This document shows, piece after piece, positions 23,381 to 31,567 of a stretch of 33,293 bases of DNA (positions are counted from its first letter, which is position 1; the number at the start of each line of letters is the position of its first letter). Both the position numbers and the translations under genes were made by a program. The notes under the pieces were generated by a model. The model saw nothing but the letters and a program-made list of their open reading frames with translations, was not told the DNA's origin and made no database searches. The stretch lies in IMG/VR virus record IMGVR_UViG_3300010885_017929, positions 1-33,293 of that record. One strand, 5' to 3'. Origin of the DNA: a virus.

Positions 23381-23547
23381 AATATAAAATTGATGAAAAT
23401 AGTAGCGAAGAAAGACAAATAAGTTCTTTACTTCGCTATTTTTTTAATATAGATCCTGACACTTTAACTGATGATGAATTTTGGAAGTTAGAGGGTGAAT
23501 TAATGTTCGCATTAGTAAAAGATGGTAAACTAGAAAGGAAAAAATAA
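23027..23547 (+). CDS. tail assembly chaperone, -1 frameshift long form (gpGT analogue)
   Basis: A -1 shift at A_AAA_AAA (23368-23374) gives a product of 116 + 57 = 173 aa. The extension from AAG 23374 to TAA 23545-23547 reads through SSEERQISSLLRYFFN and DDEFWKLEGELMFALV. This is a typical tail-chaperone T domain that would otherwise have no start codon. Its stop overlaps the tape measure ATG at 23547. Conservation of gene order and the A9 run make the frameshift convincing. Confidence 0.82.
23367..23376 (+). other. slippery sequence for programmed -1 frameshift
   Basis: Nine A then G, read in frame zero as CAA AAA AAA AGT with the stop one codon later. Both tRNAs can re-pair on AAA after slipping one base back. 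Confidence 0.8.
23403..23445 (+). terminator. terminator-like hairpin inside the chaperone extension
   Basis: TAGCGAAG (23403-23410) pairs with CTTCGCTA (23431-23438). The stem extends inward with AAAGA/TCTTT past one bulged A, giving about 13 bp and a 9-nt loop. Seven T follow (23439-23445). It has every mark of an intrinsic terminator yet lies in coding sequence, 22 nt after the zero-frame stop. Confidence 0.7.
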
Positions 23548-25145
23548 TGGCAGAAAATAAAGTTGAATACATCATAAGTCTTAAAGATTTATTTTCTAGT
23601 GGAATAAAAAAGGCTAAAGGTGAAACGGATGAATTAAACAATTCAGTAAACAATACTTCTAATAGTTTGGGTGGACTTGCTAAAATGGCGGTTGGTGCAT
23701 TTGCAACTATTGGAATAGCTAGTTTTGTAAAATCTGTTGTTGAGGTAGGATCTAGTTTCGAATCTGCTGAAATGGGTTTAAAAACTTTTTTAGGAACTTC
23801 TGAATTAGCTCATTCTGCTTATTTAGGTATTCAAGAAGATGCACAAAAAACACCATTCGATTTTCAATCATTATTACAAGCTAATAGAGCGTTAATTTCT
23901 TCGGGTGAAAGTGCAGAACAAGCAAGGGGGAATATTTTAAATTTAGCCAATGCTATAGCATCTACAGGCGGAGGAAGTGATGAATTGTCTAGAATGTCGG
24001 TAAACTTACAACAAATTAAAAATGTTGGAAAGGCTTCCGCAATGGATATTAAACAGTTTGCTTTTGCAGGAATTAATATTTATGGACTTTTAGCAGATGC
24101 AACAGGTAAAAATGTTAGTCAAGTTAAAGATATGGAAGTATCTTACGACTTACTTACTTATGCTTTACAAAAAGCTGGACAAGAAGGTGGGATATATTAT
24201 AAAGGTCTTGAAAATGCAATGAATACAACGCAAGGTAAATTATCGAATTTAAAAGATATGTTTGATGTATTTAAAAACAAGATATTTATTGAGATGAAAC
24301 CACTTATATCGATTGCAATAAATGGTCTTACTGCTATGATGGGAGCATTTGGAGGTATGATGCACCATTTAAAAACGTTTAGCTCTTTAGGTAAAGAATT
24401 TATGTACAACCTTAGAGAATTTGCAGGAGTTGTATTTGAAGCTATTAAACCAATTGGAAAAGCATTTGGTGGTTTAATTATTGCAGTTGTGCAAGGTATA
24501 AGCAATGTTATGTGGGCGTTTAAACAAATGGGAACAACCGGAAAAGTCATTATAGGTTTGACAGTTGCTATATTAGCGTTAAATTACGCTATGAATATGA
24601 ACCCAGCAGTTAGATTGGTAACTGGAATATTTGCCGTAATTGGTGCGGTTGGTATAGCTTGGAAGAAGTTTTCTATGTTTAGAGGTGTAGTTGTTGGATT
24701 GTGGGAAGTTGTTAAAGGTTTAGCAAAATCTTTTTGGGATTTAATAGCCGGATTTCACACAATGGATTTCGGAAGAATGAAAAAGGGGTTCGATTCTCTT
24801 TTTGATGTTGGAAAAAACTTTGATAAAGGTTATAATAAAGGTGTTGCAATGGTGAAGCAACCTAAAAAAGAAAAGAAAACGTTATCAGAAGTTACAAAAG
24901 AAAAAGAAGAAAAGAAAACTACTAATCTACTAACTAAACCAACTAATACAGAAACAAAAAGCGAAGTTTCAAAGGTACAACAAAAACAAGCTACACAAAT
25001 ACATATTAATATTGGAAAATTAGTAGAAACACAAAATATAAAAATTGAAAACGCAACAAAAGATTTCGCTGAAAAGTTACACAATGCCGTTTCAGAAGTA
25101 CTTTTAAATGTTATAAATGACGCTAACCGTATAGCTACTCAATAG
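23547..25145 (+). CDS. tape measure protein
   Basis: The 532-aa protein sets tail length and is probably ejected with the DNA. The N-terminal 230 residues match tape measure proteins: LGGLAKMAVGAFATIGIASF, GSSFESAEMGLKTFLGT, TPFDFQSLLQANRALISSG, and KQFAFAGINIYGLLA. Two or three hydrophobic segments lie at about 300-375 (LIIAVVQGISNVMWAF, VIIGLTVAILALNYAM, LVTGIFAVIGAVGIAW). The lysine/threonine-rich tail at 430-475 looks disordered. By the usual rule of about 1.5 angstroms per residue the tail would be short, roughly 80 nm. Confidence 0.88.
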   Translation: MAENKVEYIISLKDLFSSGIKKAKGETDELNNSVNNTSNSLGGLAKMAVGAFATIGIASFVKSVVEVGSSFESAEMGLKTFLGTSELAHSAYLGIQEDAQKTPFDFQSLLQANRALISSGESAEQARGNILNLANAIASTGGGSDELSRMSVNLQQIKNVGKASAMDIKQFAFAGINIYGLLADATGKNVSQVKDMEVSYDLLTYALQKAGQEGGIYYKGLENAMNTTQGKLSNLKDMFDVFKNKIFIEMKPLISIAINGLTAMMGAFGGMMHHLKTFSSLGKEFMYNLREFAGVVFEAIKPIGKAFGGLIIAVVQGISNVMWAFKQMGTTGKVIIGLTVAILALNYAMNMNPAVRLVTGIFAVIGAVGIAWKKFSMFRGVVVGLWEVVKGLAKSFWDLIAGFHTMDFGRMKKGFDSLFDVGKNFDKGYNKGVAMVKQPKKEKKTLSEVTKEKEEKKTTNLLTKPTNTETKSEVSKVQQKQATQIHINIGKLVETQNIKIENATKDFAEKLHNAVSEVLLNVINDANRIATQ

Positions 25146-25147
25146 AT

Positions 25148-25792
25148 ATGAAATTTATAATTCCAAATACAGAAATTCAAGCTCACAATCAATCAACGAT
25201 TATAGCTAAAACTATACTTCCAAGTATTGCAAAGGGTGTAGCTTTAAAGGTATTACAACCTTTAAGAAAACCCGCTTACGATACAGATAAGCCGTATTCA
25301 GATACAATGCCAACACAAAGCGAAAAAGACGCTATGTTATACGGTTCTTATTTGGGTACAAATGTGATGTCTGACTTAAATCTAAAAGATAAAGAGAGCG
25401 ATTTTAGTTTAGTTATTGATACGGCAATATTTAACGTTACTCAAAATAAACATATTATTACAACGGCAGTTCAAGGACGTAACGGAACGGTAAAAGAATA
25501 TATTTCATTAGGTGATTATAAGATTAGTATTAAAGGAGTTTTAAGTGGTGCTAATGGTGTTTATCCAAAAGATACTAAAACGATTAACAACGCAACAGTT
25601 AAGGACTTACTAGAAATGTGTAAGATAAACAAAGCGTTAACGGTTAATAGTTGGTATTTAACACAATTTAATATTTTCGATATTGTTATAACCGAATTTA
25701 ATTTAGGGCAAATTGAGGGTGAATACTCCGTACAACATTTTGAAATACAAGCGTTATCTGATGAACCATTTGAAATAAATATTACAAAATAA
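25148..25792 (+). CDS. tail/baseplate protein, DUF6046-like
   Basis: The 214-aa protein has the layout of a family found after the tape measure gene in Bacteroidota phages, which I recall as DUF6046. The recognisable core is LVIDTAIFNVTQNKHIITTAVQGRNGTVKEYISLGDY, followed by ISIKGVLSG, DLLEMCKINKALTVNSWYL and FDIVITEFNLGQIEGEYSVQ. By position it corresponds to the LysM-type or gp53/gpN hub-linking proteins that join tube and hub. The family name is from memory. A 1-nt overlap joins it to the hub gene. Confidence 0.65.
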   Translation: MKFIIPNTEIQAHNQSTIIAKTILPSIAKGVALKVLQPLRKPAYDTDKPYSDTMPTQSEKDAMLYGSYLGTNVMSDLNLKDKESDFSLVIDTAIFNVTQNKHIITTAVQGRNGTVKEYISLGDYKISIKGVLSGANGVYPKDTKTINNATVKDLLEMCKINKALTVNSWYLTQFNIFDIVITEFNLGQIEGEYSVQHFEIQALSDEPFEINITK

Positions 25793-27000
25793 TGTTAAAT
25801 TTAGTTTCTAAAATAACGATTAAACAAAACGGTATTCCAACTTATCCAAATCGGTCGGATGTTGTAATATTTGATTTTGTAAATAATTTAGATATTTCAT
25901 CAACTTGGCAAAATTTAAGCGATACTGGTTCGATTATATTTCCTAAAAATTTAACTTTTAAAGACCAATTCGGAAACGTTTCAAGTTGGGCAAAACAAAA
26001 CATTGCAACCAATAACGGAAATTTACCGCCTTTAATTGTTAGGGGTGATTCTATTAAGATTGAAATAGGTTACGAATACGAAAAAACAAAAGGTAATTTT
26101 GTGACTGAAATTAACAAGGTATTCAATGGTTTTATAACTTCTGTAAATAATAGAATACCTTTAGAGTTTAGTTTTGAGGATAATATGTGGGCGTTAAAAC
26201 AGATACAAGCTCCTAACATGACTTTTAAACAAAGTGAGTGGACTTTAGAAAGTATGATTAAATATCTTATTAAAGATACTAAATACACTTTAAAAGATAT
26301 GATAAACGGTTCACCAATTTCGACAAAGTTCGGTGATTTTACAACTCAAAACGAAACAATAGCTCAGGTATTAGATAGATTGCAAAAAGATTTTAGATTT
26401 GAAGCTAACTTTAGAGGTAATGAATTAAGATGTGGTTTTATTGTTTATTACCCTGAAAATCGAAAAGAACACAACTTTAAATTTCAGCATAATATTATAT
26501 CGGACGATTTAATTTATAAACGTAAAGACGATGTTTTAATAGGTGTAGAAGTTCATACGCACCAATTAATACCATTAGCGAAAACTAACAAGGACGGTAC
26601 AACAAAATTTAAAACTGAAAAGTTTAATTATTTTGGTTATTATTATAAAGGTGATTTAAAAATAGTTCAAATAGATCAAAAACCAAAAGCATTTGAAGGA
26701 GAAATTAGAACTATAAATATGATGAAAATGCCTATCGATGAGGTTAAAAATTATATTTCAAAACAATTAAATAGACTAACTTACGAGGGATGGAGGGGTT
26801 CATTTGTTACTTTTGGATTACCACAAGTTAATCACGGTGACATAGTTCAATTGATTGATGATATAATACCCGAAAGAAACGGTCGTTATATGGTTAAATC
26901 TGTAGAAACATCATTTGGAGTTAATGGATTTCGTCAAACTATTGGAATTGACATAAAGGTAGATGATTATTCACAAGAAGAACTTAACGCAGGTTTATGA
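25792..27000 (+). CDS. baseplate hub protein, P2 gpD/T4 gp27-like
   Basis: The 402-aa protein lies after the tape measure region and before the spike gene, the hub position. The first 130 residues contain VVIFDFVNNLDISSTWQNLSDTGSIIFPK and an IKIEIGYEY...FNGFITSVN strand pair typical of hub barrel domains. The middle carries TIAQVLDRLQKDFRFEANFRG. The C-terminal part ends GDIVQLIDDIIPERNGRYMVKSVETSF, common in gpD-like hubs. Three copies would cap the tube and hold the spike. ATGA overlap with the spike gene. Confidence 0.8.
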   Translation: MLNLVSKITIKQNGIPTYPNRSDVVIFDFVNNLDISSTWQNLSDTGSIIFPKNLTFKDQFGNVSSWAKQNIATNNGNLPPLIVRGDSIKIEIGYEYEKTKGNFVTEINKVFNGFITSVNNRIPLEFSFEDNMWALKQIQAPNMTFKQSEWTLESMIKYLIKDTKYTLKDMINGSPISTKFGDFTTQNETIAQVLDRLQKDFRFEANFRGNELRCGFIVYYPENRKEHNFKFQHNIISDDLIYKRKDDVLIGVEVHTHQLIPLAKTNKDGTTKFKTEKFNYFGYYYKGDLKIVQIDQKPKAFEGEIRTINMMKMPIDEVKNYISKQLNRLTYEGWRGSFVTFGLPQVNHGDIVQLIDDIIPERNGRYMVKSVETSFGVNGFRQTIGIDIKVDDYSQEELNAGL

Positions 27001-27563
27001 GTGCAGAATTAAGGCAAATAAAAGAAGGTATTCAAAGACTTGCTAATACGTTTGGTAAAGACTATGTTTCAACTGTTGATTGTAATGTAACGGCAATCAA
27101 CGAAGCTAATCGAACGTGTACAGTTGAACCGATAACTACAAGTTTAGCTACCGGATTTAATGAAGTAGCTTTGACTGCAGATCCAAATGATGGATTTATT
27201 TGTTATCCTGAAATTGATAGTACAGTAAGAGTAGCAGTCACTAATAAAGGAGATAAATATGTTTTACAATTTAGCGATTTATCAAAGGTTCGTATTACAG
27301 TTGGAAATAGTGAAATAGTTATTCAAGATACTTCAATAATGTTTAATGATGGAACATTGGGAGGGTTAGTAAAATTAAACGATTTGACAACTAAATTAAA
27401 CAACCTAGAGAACAAAGTTAATGCTATCATTACTACATTTAACGCACATACACACGTTGCTAGTTCTTTTGGTACTCCAACAACACCACCACCATCTTTA
27501 ATAGTTGGGACATTAACACCCACACAAACAACCGATATAGAAAATACTAAAATAAAACAATAA
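26997..27563 (+). CDS. baseplate spike, gpV/Mu gp45-like
   Basis: The 188-aa protein resembles membrane-piercing spikes. Residues 25-100 form an OB-like domain (TVDCNVTAINEANRTCTVEPI, GFICYPEIDSTVRVAVTNKGDKYVLQ). A beta-prism-like stretch follows (RITVGNSEIVIQDTSIMFNDG), then a coiled coil (TTKLNNLENKVNAIITTF). HTH at 151-153 is the H-x-H pair that in P2 gpV and Mu gp45 binds an iron ion at the tip. Here it is followed by about 35 more residues. The spike pierces the outer membrane on contraction. Confidence 0.82.
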   Translation: MSAELRQIKEGIQRLANTFGKDYVSTVDCNVTAINEANRTCTVEPITTSLATGFNEVALTADPNDGFICYPEIDSTVRVAVTNKGDKYVLQFSDLSKVRITVGNSEIVIQDTSIMFNDGTLGGLVKLNDLTTKLNNLENKVNAIITTFNAHTHVASSFGTPTTPPPSLIVGTLTPTQTTDIENTKIKQ

Positions 27564-27865
27564 TGGTAGCACAGGACTTAATACAAGATAACGGAGATTT
27601 ATTGATTCAAAATGGTGACTTTGTTATAGGTTTATCGGATGAGCAACACGTCGCTGATATTATTTATTCTTCGCCTAATTGGTGGAAGGAATTTCCCCAA
27701 GTTGGAGTTAATATTCAAATGTATTTAAGTGGTTCGGGAATTGGTGATGAATTAAATAGGAATTTAAAACTACAATTAATTGCGGACGGCTACACAGTTG
27801 GAAAAGCTAGTATTACCCAGTTGAATGAAGAATTAATTTTGGACACAGATGCTAAAAGAATATAA
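27563..27865 (+). CDS. baseplate wedge protein, Mu gp46/T4 gp25-like
   Basis: The 100-aa product matches the small wedge proteins encoded after the spike gene: DLIQDNGDLLIQNGDFVIGLSDEQHVADIIYSSPNWWKEFP, then VGVNIQMYLSGSG. The pattern of a short strand pair, DEQHV and GWWKEFP-like residues is common in gp46-type proteins of Bacteroidota phages. It would sit at the centre of the wedge with the J-like protein encoded 11 kb upstream. It overlaps the next gene by 17 nt. Confidence 0.78.
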   Translation: MVAQDLIQDNGDLLIQNGDFVIGLSDEQHVADIIYSSPNWWKEFPQVGVNIQMYLSGSGIGDELNRNLKLQLIADGYTVGKASITQLNEELILDTDAKRI

Positions 27866-28397
27866 AGTCTTAAACGGTGAAACGATTCAAGATGTTACTG
27901 TAAAATTATACGGAAGTATTGATTATCAATTCTTATTAATTTCTCAAAACAATATTTCAATTTCAACCGATATAACGGATTTAATTCTGAAATATGATGA
28001 TAGTATAATAACAACTATTCCGAACAATATACAAGCTAATAACGCTATATCAACAACACAAAATAGTGTTTTAGGTGTTGAGGGACAAAGTATATTTGAC
28101 GTTGCTATACAGACACAAGGAACAATGGACAATGTTATAGAATTAATGGACAGTAACAATATTAGTTTTATACAATTAAATTCTGTAAAATCAAAAGTTA
28201 TTATTTACTACGAAAATAAAATTAAGAATCGTTTAATTTATAATTTTATGCAGAATTTAGGAACGTCCGCAGGTTCTACAATTACACAAAATGTAGGTGG
28301 TGGAAGTTTTAATGGTAGTTTTAACGGTAGTTTTGATAGAACTAGAGGAAAATTGATAAAAAGTTTTAATAGATCATTTAGTAAAAGTTTCAAATGA
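27849..28397 (+). CDS. LysM-like tail protein X analogue with Ser-Phe repeat tail
   Basis: Two LysM-type units are visible: YKVLNGETIQDVTVKLYGSIDYQFLLISQNN (about 5-35) and VEGQSIFDVAIQTQGTMDNVIELMDSNN (about 76-104). Tail protein X family members have this fold and link hub and baseplate. The C-terminal 30 residues are unusual: SFNGSFNGSFD, a basic spacer, then SFNRSFSKSFK, a phenylalanine every third or fourth residue. The stretch could be an attachment peptide for the following fibre protein. ATGA overlap with the fibre gene. Confidence 0.72.
   Translation: MLKEYKVLNGETIQDVTVKLYGSIDYQFLLISQNNISISTDITDLILKYDDSIITTIPNNIQANNAISTTQNSVLGVEGQSIFDVAIQTQGTMDNVIELMDSNNISFIQLNSVKSKVIIYYENKIKNRLIYNFMQNLGTSAGSTITQNVGGGSFNGSFNGSFDRTRGKLIKSFNRSFSKSFK
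28305..28340 (+). repeat. 12-bp tandem repeat, three copies
   Basis: AGTTTTAATGGT, AGTTTTAACGGT and AGTTTTGATAGA follow one another and encode SFNG, SFNG and SFDR. Similar but spaced AGTTT units continue to the stop. Tandem units of this size can change in number by slippage. Confidence 0.75.
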
Positions 28398-29224
28398 GTA
28401 ATCAAAATAAGGTAACGCTTCAAAGCGACATAAATACTAAGATATACGAAAATACAACTCAGGATATAACCGGAGCAAATTTAAACGAAGTATTAACAAG
28501 TTTGAATGATTCAAAAGTTTCTAAACTAGATGACATTGATACTGATTCAAGTTTTACGGCTAACTCTGACTTACTTGTTCCATCACAAAAAGCGGTTAAA
28601 ACGGCAATAGGCGGTTATCAATTAACATCAGGCAAAGATGCTTCTAGCGGTTATGTTGGTATTTCAAGTGGTAATGTTATAACTTTGCCTTTAGGTAGAG
28701 GTTTTGTATCAAACAACGTAACACCTAATCAAATTGCTTATTTTGATAATAGTGGTAATTTACTAACTTTATCGGTTGCTACTTACCCAAGTATAACAGA
28801 GTTAGCTTATGTTAAGGGTGTAACAAGTGCAATTCAAACGCAAATAAATGCTAAGGTAACGGGGTCAGGAACTTCAAGCGGAACGAATACGGGAGACCAA
28901 ACTTTCCTAAATGCAAGAGTTCAAACAGTAACAAGTTCAGCAACAGTAACGCCAACATCTACAAACGATATAGTTATAATTACTGCTCAAGCGGTTGGTT
29001 TAACTTTAGCTAATCCAACGGGTACATTCACAGAGGGTCAAGCGTTAATGATACGAATTAAAGACAGCGCAACGGCTCAAACTATTGCATTCGGCACTAA
29101 TTACAGAGCGATTGGAGTTACTTTACCAACTACAACTGTAATTTCTAAAACGATGTACTTAGGGATTATCTACAATGCGACAGATGGCAAATGGGATGTA
29201 CTAGGAACACCACAACAAGCATAA
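28394..29224 (+). CDS. tail fibre protein
   Basis: A 276-aa protein with the N-terminal pattern of fibre proteins. A short repeat region (TLQSDINTKIYENTTQDITGANLNEVLTSLNDSKV) is followed by SSFTANSDLLVPSQKAVKTAI, frequent in Bacteroidota fibres. GSGTSSGTNTGDQTFLNAR then leads into a C-terminal beta domain (SATVTPTSTNDIVIITAQAV, TIAFGTNYRA) like the decoration-type protein at 20488-20844. It probably connects the baseplate to the next, more variable fibre protein. Confidence 0.75.
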   Translation: MSNQNKVTLQSDINTKIYENTTQDITGANLNEVLTSLNDSKVSKLDDIDTDSSFTANSDLLVPSQKAVKTAIGGYQLTSGKDASSGYVGISSGNVITLPLGRGFVSNNVTPNQIAYFDNSGNLLTLSVATYPSITELAYVKGVTSAIQTQINAKVTGSGTSSGTNTGDQTFLNARVQTVTSSATVTPTSTNDIVIITAQAVGLTLANPTGTFTEGQALMIRIKDSATAQTIAFGTNYRAIGVTLPTTTVISKTMYLGIIYNATDGKWDVLGTPQQA

Positions 29225-29225
29225 T

Positions 29226-30008
29226 ATGTACTACGGATTAATAAATAGTATGAATAGGGCGGTTGTATCTAGTTATACTGCTAGGACACAAGCCTTAATT
29301 ACTGCAACGGGGCTATCAAATACAACTAAAATAAATGCTATAAATTCGTTTGATTTAGAAATTCAATCTATTGAAAGTAAATTAACAAATAAAGCATTGT
29401 ATTTATTATTTTTAGAAAATTCAACGTGGAATGCTCGTAATTTTTTAGGTACTTCAACTTTTGATTTAACATTTAGTGGAGGACTTACCCATACTGCAAG
29501 TGGTGTATTACCAAATGGAATTAACGGTTTTGCCAATACAAATTTTAAAAATGCAACTCATTTAAGTTCAGGGACTAATTACACTTTGTTTTTTCAGTCA
29601 ATGAATGATTCAAATATAGGGGTTGATATAGGTAGTTTCAGCACAGGCACATTAGTAGTTTTAGATATTGAAGCAAGATATGGAGGTTCTATATATGCAG
29701 GGCAAAATTCAAATGGTTATTTAACTGCTTCAAATTCAGATGGTTCTGGAATTTATATAAATACAAGGATTTCTAACTCAGATACTAGGCTGTATAAAGA
29801 TAATATTTTAAAAGCTTCATCATCATCAAATATAGGCACTACATCAAACATAGATAATTATTTATTTGCCCGTAACGAAACTGGTTATGCTTCTTTTTAT
29901 GGTTCTAAAAAAGCCTTAACTGCTGGTATAATTGACGGCTTAACAGTTGGCGAAATAGCAATATTAAACACCGCTTTATCTAATTTAAAAACAAATTTAG
30001 GGGTATGA
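29226..30008 (+). CDS. distal tail fibre protein, LamG-like
   Basis: The first 60 residues are helical (ALITATGLSNTTKINAINSFD, IQSIESKLTNKALYLLFLEN). The remainder is beta-rich and resembles a concanavalin-like jelly roll (LSSGTNYTLFFQSMNDSNIGVDIG, ARYGGSIYAGQ, SDTRLYKDNILKASSS, FYGSKKALTAG and a closing helix). Such domains bind sugars or receptors. Its place after the first fibre gene makes it a candidate host-recognition protein. The domain call is by pattern only. Confidence 0.65.
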   Translation: MYYGLINSMNRAVVSSYTARTQALITATGLSNTTKINAINSFDLEIQSIESKLTNKALYLLFLENSTWNARNFLGTSTFDLTFSGGLTHTASGVLPNGINGFANTNFKNATHLSSGTNYTLFFQSMNDSNIGVDIGSFSTGTLVVLDIEARYGGSIYAGQNSNGYLTASNSDGSGIYINTRISNSDTRLYKDNILKASSSSNIGTTSNIDNYLFARNETGYASFYGSKKALTAGIIDGLTVGEIAILNTALSNLKTNLGV

Positions 30009-30205
30009 TAGCAATATTAACAACAGAACAAAAAGATAGTTTAATAGGTCAAACATACGATGGAGAGTGTTATTTCAATCCAATCCAAGATTTAAATGAT
30101 AATTGGGTAATTTCAGAACAAGAGATTGCACAATCTAGTCTACAATGGTTAAAAGATTTACCATTAAGTGAATACCAACCTAAGCCACAAACACCGCTAT
30201 TTTAA
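30005..30205 (+). CDS. small fibre-associated protein, 66 aa
   Basis: A short protein of the form TTEQKDSLIGQTYDGECYFNPIQDLNDNWVISEQEI, with a C-terminal WLKDLPLSEYQPKP. The pattern recurs downstream of fibre genes in Bacteroidota phages and may be a fibre assembly factor or fibre tip. It is ATGA-coupled to the fibre gene and overlaps the following membrane protein start by 1 nt. Confidence 0.6.
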   Translation: MIAILTTEQKDSLIGQTYDGECYFNPIQDLNDNWVISEQEIAQSSLQWLKDLPLSEYQPKPQTPLF

Positions 30206-30867
30206 TGTTCGACTTTCTAACACATATAAATTTACCTCCTTATTTACTATTTATAGTAATAGTTTTAGGTATATTAACATACTATTTTCACAAAGATATA
30301 AGTAAGTTGATTAACCGAAAAGAAGTTGAGGAAGATATAAAGGACTTAAAATCGCACGATATATTCAACACTTTGGAAAGGGTAAAGCAAGATGTATCTC
30401 ACATGAAGTTCTACTCGCATGGGAAATATGATGCGGTTAAATCTAAGATGTGTACAGATTTCGCTAAGTTCAAATGTAATGTTTGTTGCGATAAATTTGT
30501 TGAATTTTTGGATAACGATTTTAGTAAAATTAATTCAGATGAATTAAAGCAGTTAGTACTTTCTGAAATGTATGGAATGCACACTGAATATATTAAGCAA
30601 ATACGAGCTTATTGGTTAGATAAAGGAATAAGCAATGAAGATGTTGACTATGTAATTGAATTGTTTGAGAAATTTAGATATGATGTTGTTGTATCGTTTC
30701 AAAATAGAATAAACGGTATCTTTTCTTCTTCATACCATAAAAATAACTTTGAAAAAATATTAGCTTGTTATGAGATGTATTCGATGGGAATTGATTTGTT
30801 ACCTAAAGATATGTTGACTACATTTGAAGCATTAAATGGAAAATTTGCAAAAATAAATTATAATTGA
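30205..30867 (+). CDS. membrane-anchored hypothetical protein, 220 aa
   Basis: Residues 12-28 (PYLLFIVIVLGILTYYF) form one transmembrane segment, followed by KDISKLINRKEVEEDIKDLK and a largely helical, cytoplasm-like or periplasmic domain with several cysteines (KFKCNVCCDKF). It starts the lysis cluster, before the holin-like gene and lysozyme. A single N-terminal anchor and helical domain would fit an inner-membrane lysis or spanin-related protein, but no family motif is seen. Confidence 0.65.
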   Translation: MFDFLTHINLPPYLLFIVIVLGILTYYFHKDISKLINRKEVEEDIKDLKSHDIFNTLERVKQDVSHMKFYSHGKYDAVKSKMCTDFAKFKCNVCCDKFVEFLDNDFSKINSDELKQLVLSEMYGMHTEYIKQIRAYWLDKGISNEDVDYVIELFEKFRYDVVVSFQNRINGIFSSSYHKNNFEKILACYEMYSMGIDLLPKDMLTTFEALNGKFAKINYN

Positions 30868-30868
30868 T

Positions 30869-31075
30869 ATGAGAATTTTAGACAAAATTAAAGCAGAAAG
30901 TACAACAGACAACAGATTTAAAGGACAGTTTAAAACTATCTTAGTTTCGATGTTGGGAGTTATAACCGCAAGTGGGATATTAGATACTAAGCCCGTAGTT
31001 AAGACTATTGTAGATGTAACACTAGGTATTTTAACACGTGATGTTATTAACCACGCAACAACGTACAACAAGTGA
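30869..31075 (+). CDS. holin-like small membrane protein, 68 aa
   Basis: A basic N terminus (MRILDKIKAESTTDNRFKG) is followed by two hydrophobic segments, TILVSMLGVITASGI and VVKTIVDVTLGILT, separated by a short DTKP turn. The size and topology are those of class II holins. It lies just before the lysozyme gene. Hydrophobicity is modest, so it could also be a membrane-associated accessory. It overlaps a possible micro membrane gene (GTGA at 31072-31075). Confidence 0.6.
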   Translation: MRILDKIKAESTTDNRFKGQFKTILVSMLGVITASGILDTKPVVKTIVDVTLGILTRDVINHATTYNK

Positions 31076-31152
31076 TCTCGGCAAGTGCTATATTATTAGC
31101 AATAGTAGTAATATTAATAATTGAACAAAATGAAAACATCAGAAAACGGTAA
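31072..31152 (+). CDS. possible micro membrane protein, 26 aa, GTG start
   Basis: From GTG 31072, overlapping the holin-like stop by 4 nt, the frame encodes ISASAILLAIVVILIIEQNE and a basic end (NIRKR). That is one transmembrane helix with positive charges after it. It overlaps the lysozyme start at 31130. It may be a pinholin, antiholin or inner spanin-like fragment, or only a coupling ORF that brings ribosomes to the lysozyme start. Confidence 0.45.
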   Translation: MISASAILLAIVVILIIEQNENIRKR

Positions 31153-31567
31153 GCAATTAATTAAGTCCTTTGAAGGTTGCAAATTAACTGCATATAAATG
31201 TAGTGCTGGAGTTAATACAATTGGCTTCGGGAACACCTATTACACCAACGGTAATAAAATAAAGTTAGGAGATAAGATAACGCAAGAAGAAGCAAATAAA
31301 TTGTTTTTAGATTTATTACCTAAATACGAAAAGACTGTCTTAGATGCGGTTAAAGTACCATTAACACAAAATCAATTTGATGCTTTGGTTTCGTTCTGTT
31401 GGAACTGCGGAAGTTCAAATACTTTGTTTTCTATGATTAATGAAAAGTTTAGTGAAATGAATATTGTAGGCTTTTGGACGAGCCATTATATTATGGGAGG
31501 TGGTAAAGTATTAAACGGACTTGTACGAAGAAGAAATGCGGAAGCTACGTTATTTGTAAAGAAATAA
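31130..31567 (+). CDS. endolysin, GH24 (T4/P1-type) lysozyme
   Basis: The 145-aa enzyme hydrolyses peptidoglycan at lysis. The catalytic spacing E-x8-C-x5-T is present as Glu15, Cys24 and Thr30 (FEGCKLTAYKCSAGVNTIGFG). Cys replaces the Asp of T4 lysozyme, as in the P1-type endolysins. Further family features are NQFDALVSFCWNCG and LNGLVRRRNAEATLF. I chose ATG 31130 instead of the in-frame TTG at 31121. There is no signal peptide, so release depends on a holin. Confidence 0.92.
   Translation: MKTSENGKQLIKSFEGCKLTAYKCSAGVNTIGFGNTYYTNGNKIKLGDKITQEEANKLFLDLLPKYEKTVLDAVKVPLTQNQFDALVSFCWNCGSSNTLFSMINEKFSEMNIVGFWTSHYIMGGGKVLNGLVRRRNAEATLFVKK

Noticed and set aside
24197-24550. 117-codon minus-strand frame inside the tape measure gene
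   Set aside because: Antisense to a clear coding gene. Its low stop content comes from codon use on the + strand, and no nuclease or other domain is seen, unlike the antisense gene in the intein.
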